From assembly GCA_001598975.1 (NCBI GenBank), contig BBXU01003367.1, positions 1 to 15,661 of the forward strand: 15,661 nt of DNA, read 5' to 3'. The position numbers and the translations under genes were made by a program. The notes beneath the pieces were generated by a model. That model ran no database searches and was not told the origin of the DNA. It saw only the letters and a list, made by a program, of their open reading frames with translations. The stretch's first letter is position 1, and each line of letters opens with the position of its first letter. The stretch comes from Parachlorella kessleri (taxonomy: Eukaryota > Chlorophyta > Trebouxiophyceae > Chlorellales > Chlorellaceae). Positions 1-9,600 of the stretch are shown piece by piece.

Positions 1-38
1 GCCCCCCCAATTTGTTTCACTCTCGCTGCCTCCTCCCG

Positions 39-157
39 CAAACTTGCCTGGAGTGCACGAAGTGCTACAAGGTGTTGTGTGCGCCAACCTTTGGACTTTT
101 TTTCCTTTTTCAAACCCACCCATCCATCTGCCAAACTTGCCTGGAGTGCACAAAGTG
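39..157 (-). repeat. duplicated 3' end of membrane-protein exon 4 with its GC donor
   Basis: Positions 39-64 and 132-157 match with a single difference, 93 bases apart. On the minus strand each reads exon end CACTCCAG followed by GCAAGTTT. The copy at 132-157 is the proposed true exon end; the other lies in the intron. Reading through the first donor meets a TGA before the second, so the copy is probably not coding. Confidence 0.8.
135..140 (-). other. GC-type 5' splice site (GCAAGT)
   Basis: On the minus strand CACTCCAG is followed by GCAAGT, the textbook GC donor consensus, at the end of membrane-protein exon 4. No GT donor in the right place is available. Confidence 0.6.
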
Positions 158-1363
158 GGCAGCCAGGCCAGCGGCCGCCATGCCCATGAGCCCAAGCTGC
201 AGGCGCTCCGAGGTGTCAGACTCCAGGGTGCCCTTGTTGGCAGAGTCCTGCAAGGGGGTACGAGATTCCAGGGTACCCTTGTTAGCAGAGCCCTGCATTG
301 GGGGTCCAAATTCCAGGCTGCCCGTAGCCGAGTCCTAAAGCGTGCCACGGGTGCCGAGAGCCGGAGTGAGGCATGCCCTCCCAAACATCCCCACATAATA
401 CTAGCCCAAAACCCTTGCTCTGCCCCTACACTACTTGTAGGCCCTACCTTGTAACCCTGGAGCATCCAGTCTGACTGTTACAACAAGGCCCACAAACCTG
501 TTTGGCTTGCTCTCTCCTACCTTTCAACACCAAACCCACCAGAAATCTGTGCGGCTTTCACTTTGAGCTTCCAGCAAATGGCGCCCGTCCACCATGGCTG
601 TCACAGCCATATCCACTCACAGTGTCGAGATAGAGCAATACTCCGGTAACCCTTACGCTGACCATATCCGTATATGTCTCACCTTCAGCGCCCATGCGGA
701 CGCAGCGCCGCTCAGCAGCCCCGCCGCCAGCAGCCCAAACAGGTGCTCGTGCTCCACATTGTGAGGCAGGGCGGTGGCCCCCAGCAGAAAGTCCGCGGCC
801 TTGTGGGGCTGCAGGATCATGGGCACTGCCAGGGCTGCACACAACAAGGGGCACAGCCAGCAGCCGGTCTTGGTATGGTGTACAACTCCCTTTTTTCCCC
901 TTGGGATTCGAGTATCTGACGTGGTGATGGGGCCTGCGGCCCTTCCTGAGCTGGAGGGAGGTACCTCTTACTGGAAGGCTAACTGTCGGGGCACCGCCGG
1001 CGGTGCAGCAACGACTACTAAACCCAGGGTGCGCTGTGATGTCTGAACTCAAACACTCGACGAACTGCTTTTGAGCTCCAGTCGGCATTGCAGGAGTGGG
1101 ACTCTGGCCGTTGTGGTGTAGGAGACTTGCATCCTCTGCTAACACCGCATGACTCGCAAAAATATTATGCTTCAATGCTTGTGTGGAGGTTCTGCTGGTC
1201 TTTCAACGCCCTCCAGTCTTACCCGCTTGCCGCCAGCCGAACTCCCAAAATCGTTTCAGCGTCAACAGGCAGGCCTGCCGCAGCAACTCACCAGCGTGCG
1301 CCAGTGCAATGGCACCAAACCCAGTGGAGCTCTTCTCATCATCAGACCCGCCGCTCAGGGCAC
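141..1363 (-). CDS. uncharacterised multi-pass membrane protein, exons 2-4 (partial gene)
   Basis: Three minus-strand exons join in phase: 1363-1292 (acceptor CTGTAG, donor GTGAGT), 834-683 (acceptor GTGTGCAG, donor GTGAGA) and 247-141 (acceptor CTTGCAG, donor GCAAGT). The joined reading has a polar start (SGGSDDEKSS), then a hydrophobic helix made across the first junction (GFGAIALAHAALAVPMIL). A loop rich in His and Glu follows (PHNVEHEH), then helices LFGLLAAGLLSGAASAWAL and LGLMGMAAAGLAAHF. This predicts about three membrane segments. I do not recognise the family, so no function is offered. The gene continues beyond the left edge, since exon 4 ends with two bases of an unfinished codon. 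Exon 4 is flanked on both sides by duplicated copies of its own ends. The introns at 248-682 and 835-1291 hold no other gene that I can see. Confidence 0.66.
217..340 (-). repeat. 45-base tandem repeat of the exon 4 acceptor and exon start
   Basis: Units begin near 221, 266 and 311, the last one degraded. On the minus strand the first two carry a GCAG acceptor followed by a similar exon start (DSANKGTLES and GSANKGTLES). The period is 15 codons and the intervening frame is open, so the upstream acceptor would add 15 residues in frame. Confidence 0.82.
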
Positions 1364-1545
1364 CTACAGATTAAGTCAAACTGCTAACTGCAAGTCCTCA
1401 AGAAGACGCATAGACCCCTGTATCTTGCCACAGAGCCCACCAGTGGCAATCTCTCTGTTGGCTCAGTACGCTCTTGAGCTAAAACTCAGTTTGTGGCGTC
1501 CAAGACATAGGACAAACAGACACTCTCTGGGCTGCCGTTGTGCAC

Positions 1546-1682
1546 CTCCGCAGCTGCCCCCAAAACACGTAGCGATTGCGGAAGGATCCATGGTAGGCCT
1601 CACCAGGGCCGGTGGTTGTAGTGTAGTGCTCCTCCCGGGTGTACTCATAAGTTCCAGGCCGGGGGGGAGGAACTGTCGACAT
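1546..1682 (-). CDS. possible first exon of the membrane-protein gene
   Basis: An ATG at 1682-1680 (minus) opens a 45-codon stretch beginning MSTVPPPRPGTYEYTREEHY and ending near YVFWGQLR at a GTGCAC donor. The Pro-start and Tyr/Thr-rich composition look protein-like, unlike the surrounding frames. It ends with two leftover bases, whereas the exon at 1363-1292 needs one. Either a small exon lies between them, or the donor is elsewhere, or this exon belongs to another gene. I see no convincing linking exon in 1364-1545. Confidence 0.4.
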
Positions 1683-2618
1683 TGGATTCGCGTGTTCCGG
1701 GGGGTGGTCTCGAATGCCTTGCTGGCCTTCCAATGATGGTTGCAGGCAGACGCTCGACCTCGGTGAACGGGGTGAGCCTGTAGACACACGGGTTCAGACT
1801 GCGATTGCCCTGTGTTGCTGGCCAGCTGCCCATCAGCTTCTTCGTGGGTCTCGCACCCCATCAGAGTATCTAAGGGTGCGACAAAGTGCGCAACGCATGA
1901 CGGTCTAAACAAGTGTAACGGCGCTGGTTGCTTTGCATGTTGCAAGAAAGGATAGGCAGTGGGCCACTCCTCCACCCCTCTGGCGCTCTTCTGCATCAAG
2001 CGCGGGCGCGTGCTTTGGGGCGGCTGTGCGCCTACAAGCGCTTGAAAGTCGTTTACCATGTGTATCTCTCCACACAAGTGATGTTAACCACTAAGCTTTG
2101 CCACCATGGCGGAAGTCAGTACTGCTCGTACGTGCTCATAAAGGCAAGGCCGCTAGAAAGATAAAGCCTCGTATGCAGTCTTCTCGCCCGCTAGGCAATA
2201 CAGCATACCCCGTCAGATAAGCTCGATGTCGCCAAGAGTTCATTATTATGCCCAGGGAGTTCAAGCACTTTCTGGATGCCCAGGGATGACTCACGGGGCG
2301 CAACCGCGCTGGGCACAAAGCCGCTACTCTTAACGAATGCAGTGTAAAAGCGGCAGTGGTGGACAATCTGAGCGCCTATATATATGCGGTCGCATCTCTT
2401 GCACTGAAAGGCTGCCCAAGTCCTTGTTGAGTTGTCAACTGGTTCCGCTAGGCACCAAAACGGATTGGCAAGTGCCAATGGAGCATGACAGCAGACGGCA
2501 CACCATCAACGCACCCGCAGCCCTCAAGGCAAGCTCTCCATCAGGCGCCCCATCAGGCGGGTAGCCTCGCACACGGTACCTGTGAATCTCAAAGAGGACA
2601 AGGCTTGCCTTTGATGCA
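1683..2618. other. divergent intergenic region
   Basis: About 0.9 kb separates the putative minus-strand start at 1682 from the kinase start at 2619. Open frames here on both strands are short, lack plausible splice partners and show no recognisable domain. The region presumably carries the promoters of both genes. The only element I can point to is the TATA-like run at 2377-2385. Confidence 0.55.
2377..2385 (+). promoter_or_regulatory. TATA-like box upstream of the kinase gene
   Basis: The run TATATATAT stands in a G/C-rich setting about 235 bases before the kinase ATG at 2619. That spacing would imply a leader of roughly 200 bases. Position and sequence support a core promoter, but the motif is short. 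Confidence 0.4.
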
Positions 2619-4061
2619 ATGCAGGCTCTCATAGGCAAGGTGGCTTTTCTTGAGGTCGGCGAGGCCCTCCTGGGTCTTCAGCCAATCGCTCGGGGCGGCT
2701 TTGGTGCTGTCTACAGATTTCAAAACTTCCCGTGCTCCCACACAGAGGACGGGCGCTTACGGTGCAGCTGCTTTGAAGGAGAAGTAGCTGTGAAAGTCAT
2801 CACTGGCGGCACTGAGAAGGAGCATGACTTCCGGCAGGAGCTGATTGCCAATGCCGGAATCTATGGGCTTTGGAGCTGCCGCCGCGCACGATACTACACT
2901 TGCGGCCACCCTTCCGCAGCCCTGGCAGCGCAGCTGGGCTTGTTGGACAGCGATGATCCCGTGTACATCCAAATAATGCCGTTCGCCAAGCATGGCAGCC
3001 TGAGAGACCTTCTGAGCGGCACATCCAGGTGTGTAAAATGCCAGTTTGTGCAGTACACCTGCATCGAACAGCACCTGCGCACCCTCGGTTGTGAGCAGTT
3101 GCCTGCTTCTATCCTTGTAGGGACGCTGCAAGCCTGCTGCGCTGGTGACCAACATGTCATCCATATGTCACGCCCTCCTGTCCCTGCACGGCCAGGGCTG
3201 GTCGCACCGAGACATCAAGCCAGAGAACATGCTGGTTGACGACCGGTGGCTGATGTGTGACTTTGGGCTGACGGGACCCACCAGCCAGCAGTGGGGGTGA
3301 GAGCTGCGTCAGATGCGATGGAAGCTGCAAGCCTTGGGAACCGTCTGCGTGCCTTCTTGCTGCCCAGAAATGGTGCCAGGTGTTAGCAGCAGGTCGCTCC
3401 AACGCTTCCTGCACCGAGTGTTGGTGCCAGGAACACCGCCCTTGGGAGGAGACGTGCAGCTGCCTGGCCAAACTGCTGCACTTGGGTGTTCTCTGGCAAG
3501 ATGCACAGAATCTGACTCGAACCAAGAGCCGTTGCCTGCGCTTGGGCCTGCAGGGACAACTCAGGCACGCCCTGGTACCAGCCGCGCATTGTGGAGCAGC
3601 GTGGCGCCCCCGACCCCACTGTTGACCTCTTCTCCTGGGGCGTGGTCCTGGCTGAGCTGCTGTGCCACCAGCATGGGGTGGTCATCCAGGGCGGCGACTT
3701 TAGGAGCGCATTCCTGAGGGTGCTGGACGGCCCACCGCCAACCTCACCCGACGCACCGCCATTTGTGGTATGATGCCATATCAGGGTTCCATGCCTGAGG
3801 TCGACACATGTTGGCAGGCAGGGCCGCAGGTGGGAACCGCAGTCGCTCTCGGGAGCTCTGGGGAGCTTTGGGTCGTGATTTGAGGCGGCCTTGGCTCAAT
3901 GCATGCAGCTTACCCTGGCTGCTGCCAGCATTGTGGCGCTGGCGACGTGGGAGCTGCCAGAGGAGGACTGGGACTGCCAACAAGCTCCTTCTCTGCGACC
4001 ACGCTTTGAAGATGTGGTCAATCTCATGTACAGCTACAAGGAGTTGGTCAACATATGGCAG
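2619..4061 (+). CDS. protein kinase catalytic domain, exons 1-4
   Basis: Proposed exons are 2619-3032, 3121-3296, 3554-3767 and 3909-4061, all joining in frame. With the ATG at 2619, the nucleotide loop is IARGGFGAV (residues 23-31, first Gly replaced by Ala) and the ATP lysine is K59 in VAVKV. The catalytic loop HRDIKPEN has D169, K171 and N174, and the DFG aspartate is D185. The activation segment ends GTPWYQPR (201-208), and DLFSWGVVLAELL and RPRFEDVV mark the C-lobe. The loop HRDIKPEN fits a Ser/Thr kinase. The usual APE triplet reads QPR, losing its Glu. Three overlapping GT sites (3029, 3031, 3033) compete as the exon 1 donor; only 3033 keeps the frame into exon 2. Exon 4 ends at a GC donor. 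The substrate is unknown. Confidence 0.82.
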
Positions 4062-4067
4062 GCGAGT
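4062..4067 (+). other. GC-type 5' splice site (GCGAGT)
   Basis: Kinase exon 4 ends TGGCAG before GCGAGT and joins in phase 0 to the exon at 4187. The nearest GT (4083) leaves a phase that does not fit the next exon. Confidence 0.55.
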
Positions 4068-4186
4068 GGGCCCACTCAAGGGAGGTGGTCACCATGTCAG
4101 GCTCGCAATCTTCCAACCCACAACAACGGTGCACACATGAGCAAAGCTTGCCCACCTCGTACAAAGCTGACAGCTTCTGTCTGCAG

Positions 4187-4741
4187 AGCTGCTCACACAA
4201 GGACCCCACAGGTGCAAGCTTGACAAGGGAGGGACTGGAGACAGCCTTGCGCCTCTTCACCAGCCTGCTAGAGCAGTCCAAGCTGGAGCTCAACCCCAGA
4301 GGCGCCACGCTGCCTGCCACAGAGCAGACTCTGCAAAAGGTGGTAGAGGTCATGGACTTGCCTGTGAGGTCTGGTCGCACAGCCTCGGCTGACGGACTTC
4401 ACGCTAGTGTGCAGGATGCCTTCATTGTTGACGTCTTCAGCCGCCACATCACTCTCAAGGATAAGGATCTACTACTGAACCGCGTCCAGTATGAGGTATA
4501 TACCGGCAGCCTGCCTGGACGTAAGCTGTCAAAGCTACAAGAAGACATGCCGGTGGGGCATTTGTGGTGGGACAATCTGATGGGACAGAAACCAGCATGT
4601 GTCTGTGGCTTCTCCCTCTTGATCGGTGATATATAGTCGGCTGCCGCCCATTTGGTGCAGTTCCTGGCGATGCGCTTTGAGAAGCTGCTAGCAGCAAGCC
4701 AGGCAGACCAAGAGGAGGGCAGCTCCCACGGTGCTTGCTTG
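4187..4741 (+). CDS. kinase gene, C-terminal extension, exons 5-6
   Basis: Exon 5 (4187-4495; acceptor CTGCAG, donor GTATAT) and exon 6 (4661-4741; acceptor GTGCAG, donor GTGAGT) follow the kinase domain in phase 0. They encode about 130 residues that look helical and charged, with stretches such as REGLETALRLFTSLLEQSK, VQDAFIVDVFSRHITLKD and FLAMRFEKLLAASQADQEE. I recognise no named domain. The intron at 4496-4660 is short. Phase agreement at each junction and the amphipathic composition support coding; the function of the extension is unknown. Confidence 0.6.
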
Positions 4742-4942
4742 GTGAGTATGGCGGGGGCTGTTGACGTACTGGAGGGACTGCCCATGCTTGATTGTGCCAG
4801 GTACTATCCTACTGCTCGCTGGTCCTGTCTCAGTCTGCCGCTGTTATCAGAGGAGCTTATTGCCAGGGTAATTGGGGGTACATGACTTCTTGCAAGCACC
4901 CTGGCCCTGTCGACCATTAGCAGCATGTGCCTATCTCTTCAG

Positions 4943-5487
4943 CTGTCGCGGAATCAAACTGGTGGTTCACAGCTGGCGGCAAGCCACAGCCCTCAAGACT
5001 TCCAGGCACTGCCCATGGTAGCTGTGAGAGTGAGCAAGCACACAACTGGAGGGCCGAGCAACCTGCAATTAATGAGGCTGGCAGCAGCTTGGGTATTACC
5101 GCAGAGTCCTCCAGTGCCCCGCATGCCACTTGCGGCTTGTCTGTCCTCCCACCCCACGTTTTGTGTGACGAGCCGCGGACATCTGTTGCCACCTATGCCA
5201 CCTCGTAGATGTGCACAGTGTTTGTTGATGCTCCTGAGAATTCCACACCAGCGGCTAGCCTTGCTGTGCAGGGCATGGGTCCACAAATTTCTGGCGCTGG
5301 GACTGAAGCCGTAGCTGGACGCTCATCACAGTCACTGAGGTGTTCTGGCAGCCATGCCTTGCGGGGCATCAAGCGCTCTGCAGCCGTGAGTCTGTTTACC
5401 AGGGGTTGTCATTGTCTGGAACATCCCAGGTGCAAAGCGCCGGCCGGAAGGCGTTTCATATGACACGCGCACTGCAGCAGTCAGGAG
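4943..5487 (+). CDS. kinase gene, tentative low-complexity linker exons
   Basis: Three weak candidates continue in phase. The first starts at 4943 (acceptor CTCTTCAG) and could end at 5017, 5023 or 5029, because GTAGCT, GTGAGA and GTGAGC all fall on codon boundaries. The second is 5209-5385 (acceptor CTCGTAG, donor GTGAGT), rich in Ser, Ala and Gly. The third is 5430-5487 (acceptor ATCCCAG, donor GTGTCG). The composition resembles the disordered linkers common in green-algal kinases. The third leaves one base and does not join in frame to the exon at 5615, so the model here is incomplete. An alternative 3' end at a TAA (5552-5554), after an acceptor near 5514, cannot be excluded. Confidence 0.3.
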
Positions 5488-5569
5488 GTGTCGGGTGCAG
5501 CGCTTGGGACTGCAGAGGTTGTATGCCCGCTGCTGTGCCATTGAGGACCGATAAAACGCCTGCCATATA

Positions 5570-5628
5570 CATGCAGAGCGCTCACTTGGAATACAGCCTG
5601 TCATGTGCATGCAGATGGCTCACTTGCA
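5570..5628 (+). repeat. duplicated acceptor and exon start, kinase-gene 3' region
   Basis: Positions 5570-5590 and 5608-5628 agree at 18 of 21 bases. Both contain CATGCAGA and CTCACTTG. The second is the proposed acceptor and start of the exon at 5615; the first lies in the intron 38 bases upstream. Confidence 0.6.
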
Positions 5629-6414
5629 CAGCGAGGAGATTGCTGCCGACAGTGGAGCTGTGCCAGTGCCGTGCCCGGGCAAGCGACAGAAGCCGGAGCG
5701 CGCGGACACACACATCCTCAACAAGGCAAGCACTGCTGCAGCATGCGTTGCTGGAAGGGTTCGTGGTGGTTTTGATCCTTGCCGAACGGTGTATACGGCG
5801 GTCCCTAATGTACACTTGACTCTGGCTTGGGTGCACTGCCTTGTGGTTTGTGGTCAGAGTGCATCGTGGCTTTTTGTTGGCCCCACCTGGGAACTCACGG
5901 CAGCATGGTCAGGTGGCGGTACGCTGTTAGACTAGACTAGGCCTGGGTGCACTGCCGGGTGCAGGGTGGCGTCGCACCCGCCCTGCTGGCGGAGTTTGGG
6001 GCCAGTGTTGAGGAACTGCAAGCGGAGGTTGGGGCCAAGCTCGAGGAACTGCACGTGGAGTTTAGGGCCAAGCTCCAGGCGTGCTTGGCAAAGCTACTGC
6101 AGCAGCATCAGCAGCAGTCATGCATGAACTGGCCCTGGGAGCATGGAAGCCCGGGCTGGCACCCTGGAGGGTCACCCGCTACCAAAAATTGGATATTAGT
6201 GCAGCATGCCACTGTCTGGAAGGGAACGGGCAAGGGTGCCACTGTTAGTGAGTGGGGGTTTGCACTTGGGTGTGGGAGATTGACATTCTGCTATTTGATT
6301 TCGGGTTCGCTGCTCTATTTGAGTCTATCGAATACAGGCCTAGCTCTCAAGTTATCACAGGGCATGCTGACTCCAAGACTCGCTCCGAGGACACCTGTTT
6401 GTTCGCACGCTTGA
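5615..6414 (+). CDS. 3' exons with 11-residue helical repeats (probable end of the kinase gene)
   Basis: Exon 5615-5725 begins after CATGCAG and encodes 37 residues with a basic patch (PGKRQKPER), ending at a GCAAGC donor. It joins in phase 0 to 5965-6414 (acceptor GGTGCAG). The second exon opens with three 11-residue units starting EFGASVEELQA, EVGAKLEELHV and EFRAKLQACLA, then a Gln-rich run, then less protein-like sequence to a TGA at 6412-6414. A TGTAA follows at 6456. The helical repeats suggest a coiled coil or amphipathic surface. Whether these exons finish the kinase gene or form a small gene of their own (the first exon starts with ATG) cannot be settled from sequence. The coding end could also lie earlier, at a GTGAGT near 6250. 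Confidence 0.45.
5726..5731 (+). other. GC-type 5' splice site (GCAAGC)
   Basis: The exon at 5615 ends AACAAG before GCAAGC and joins in phase 0 to the helical-repeat exon at 5965. Confidence 0.5.
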
Positions 6415-6455
6415 GTTTCTCCAGAGCTGGCAGAACTAGAGTACTATCGAACATG

Positions 6456-6460
6456 TGTAA
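6456..6460 (+). terminator. TGTAA polyadenylation signal
   Basis: TGTAA, the usual green-algal polyadenylation signal, lies 42 bases after the TGA at 6412-6414 and about 170 bases before the peptidase ATG. That is where the upstream gene should end. The pentamer also occurs by chance elsewhere in the window, so position is the main support. Confidence 0.45.
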
Positions 6461-6632
6461 CAAAGACGTTTGGCAAGCTCAATCAGTACTACACAGCGTG
6501 CGTTGCTTCCCCAATTTTGCCATGAAGGAGGGGGGGAGGGGCTGTTACGTGATCTGCTGCCCTGCTGGCATAAGCGCTCTGCTGCTACAAAGCCTTCAAG
6601 GTAGTGCTCACATTTCTCCCAGGCTAGCTGTC

Positions 6633-9600
6633 ATGGCTCTCTGTCACTCCCCAGAAGGGCCACCTTTCCAGGTGCCGGCAGTGGACGACTGCCACTACCG
6701 CCTGATCACATTAGATAACGGCTTAAAGGCACTGCTGGTGCACGATGAGGCGGCTGACAAGGCAGCAGCAGCCTGCGACGTGAGTGGAATGTGTGGGATG
6801 CCGTGGGATGTTGCGCGCCCAGCCTGGCATGTTGCAAGTTGTGGGTTTAGCCGCAACTACAACCTGCCGAACTCCGTTAGGCCTTTCGACCGACACTTCT
6901 GCGATCCTTGGGACGGCTGTGTGAAAGCTTGTCTTAAGTGGGCTAGCTGTGCAGGTCCGGGTGGGGAGCATGTCTGACCCAGACGACATTGCTGGCCTGG
7001 CTCATGTAAGAACTAACTGCTTCCTATCTGTTGTTAATTTGATTTCAACACAAAGGTTGCCATTGCTTGCTTGGAACCCTAAACTGAATAGATGCCAAGC
7101 CACCCAGCCGGCAGCGGCAGCTTTGCCAGACGCGCTGCAGCCAGCGCTTTGGGCCCTGTGCATAGCATGTTTGCTTGGGTTGTCAGTCGGCCGGCCTGCT
7201 TACAAACTCGGTCACTCACAAGGTTACTCTGGCCTGACCGTCCGGAGGGGGTGTGTAACCATGGCTTATTGCCCCGCAGTTCTGTGAGCATATGCTCTTC
7301 TACAGCTCTGAGAAGTACCCAGAGGAGGATGAGTATAGGTGAGTCATCCGCCACACACTGGTACTGGGCTGGCTCTTGGTACCGCTGGATATTGCCAGAC
7401 CTGCTGGAGGTAAATACTGTTGCCGGGGAAGGGTTGGGGGATGGCTGCTGGTGCTGCTCAACGTGGTCTTGGAAGCAAGAGGTGTCGTTATGTGTGTTGA
7501 GTGGACTGCAGTGCCTCCCTGACGGATGCTTGGGGGTTCTGTTTGCAAATTTGTCAGTGTGTGGCTGAAGCACAGCAGAGGCCAGCTTCAGGGTACGAGC
7601 AAGGGGTGGGCAAGGGTCGGAGTGCCTGGCTGCACCAGCCGCTGAAGTTTGTTCGACTCTTCCTTGGGCCCCACCGCAACATCCCGCCTGCTGTCAGCGC
7701 CCGATTCCTGCCCTTGCTTGCAGCAAGTTCATTTCAGAGCATGGCGGCCACACCAACGCCTACACATGTAAGCCCCGCTGGCTACCCCAGCAAATGGAGT
7801 TTGGTTGCTGTTGGGTTTCTTTGGGGGTTTCTTTGGCTGGTTGTAGCAATTTTCTGTAGCTGGTTGTGGCTGGTCTCGTTGGTGGTTTCTTTGGTGGGGT
7901 GGGAGATGACCCAGAGGACTGCATTGAGGCATATGGTGCCTTGTGATGCACGCATGTTTAGTGTCTGTGCCAGAGGGTTTGCCCATGCTCCTGTTCGCCG
8001 TTCTCCTGGGAAAGTGCGAGCTGAGTCAGCGTTGCGCGCTACTGCCCTCCTGTAGCCAACGAGAGCACCAACTACCATTTTGACTGCAACTGGGAGCACC
8101 TGCCGGAGGCGCTGGACAGGTAACGGTTAATTTTTGTAAAGTTCCTTTTCATTAGGAATGGCACGGGTCAGACTTTGGGTCCGCCCCAGGCACAGGTGAC
8201 ACAGCTTGTGTGTGTTGGCAAGACAACATGTGCTTCTTGTTGTGAGTGTGGAGATGAGCGTCAAGAGCGTTTTTTCCGTGTTCTCTAGCGCTCTCTTCTA
8301 CACATAGTTTGAAGATCAGGTTTACCGTCTTTATGAAGCTGTCTTAGTTGTAGGGTTGCCCCTGTGTGAGGTAAGTCAACATTGGATGACTGTGATGCAG
8401 GTTTGCGCAGTTCTTCATCAGCCCCCTAATCTCGGCGGATGGGGTGGACCGCGAGGCCAACGCAGTTGACTCAGAGTGAGTCATAGGCCCTGGTATGGAA
8501 GGCTGTGCTTGCAATCTGCGGGGGTTGTTGCTGCACTTGGCTTCTGTTGCATGGCTACCTATGACCTGAAACTACATCGGCTTGTTGATGATAAGTCTGG
8601 CTGCGCATGCTCTTGGTTGGTGGTCGACAACTGACATTCCACAGTGTGGGTTGTCAGGTTACCACACGTGCGTCAGTTCAGTGTAGCAGGGGGAAGCGTG
8701 CCCCTTGTGTTGGCTGGCACTATGCAGGCAGCCCCAGCAGGCTTGATAACGCCTCTTTGGCTGCTCCCAGCGGCCAGAGCCTATATTGAGGCCTGTGTAG
8801 TGAAGCCCAGCTGCAGGCTGAGTAGCGGCTAGTGGAATAACAAGGCCTCCCAACCTTGTGCGCTGGGACGCAGGCACGGCAGGAACCTGAACAGCGGCCT
8901 TCTTGGATGGTTGCAGGGACGGCAGGAACCTGATAAGCGACCCCCCTTGGATGGTTGCAGGCACGGCAAGAACCTGAACAGCGACCCGTGGCGTAAGCTG
9001 CAGCTGTGGCGCTCGACCGCCGCGCCGGGCCATCCTTTCTCGCGCTTCTCCACTGGGAACCTAGACACCCTCATCAACCTACCCAAGTCGGAGGGCATCA
9101 ACGTCCATGAGAGGTGGGGGGGCTGGTACACTGCGCTCTTCGCACATGCAGCTAATGTGCAGAGCTTAAATGTGCTGATAGGCATGGAACTCCCTGGAGT
9201 GCGTGCTCCCTATCTCTGACGCCTCCAGAATGCATTTCCCTGCAGTCCAGGGTGCGGCAGTTCCACCTAGCAGCACTATTCTCTGCCGGAGTGAGCAGGC
9301 TGGTGGTGGCAAGCTGGGGTTTGGCATGACTTACTGGTGCATACCATCCCGCACACCCTCAGGCACTCGTATCCGCACCCCATGTGCAGGGTGCGGCAGT
9401 TCCACCAGCAGCACTACTCTGCTGGCGTGAGCAAGCTGGTGGTGGTGGGGCGGCATACCCTAGACGAGCTGGAGGGGATGGTCAGGGAGCAGTTCTCAGC
9501 CGTGAAGGACACGGGCATCTCACCGCCTTCATTTACTGTAAGTGATGACATAGTATGGGCGCCGCTGGGTTGGGTTTTGTTCGCAGCAGTTGTCCGCGGC

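Noticed and set aside
217..340. Repeats considered as a CRISPR array
   Set aside because: The units are contiguous, diverged and without spacers, and the setting is a eukaryotic intron-exon boundary.
558..1175. 205-codon open frame on the minus strand
   Set aside because: It overlaps the membrane-protein exon 834-683 in a different frame; the in-phase exon has clear membrane segments and splice sites.
1463..2077. 204-codon open frame on the minus strand
   Set aside because: Composition is not protein-like. It overlaps the better exon at 1546-1682 in another frame and crosses the likely start region.
7501..8055. 184-codon plus-strand open frame with a hydrophobic stretch
   Set aside because: It runs over peptidase exon 4 and introns 3 and 4 in a frame that does not match the family; the hydrophobic part is T/G simple repeat.
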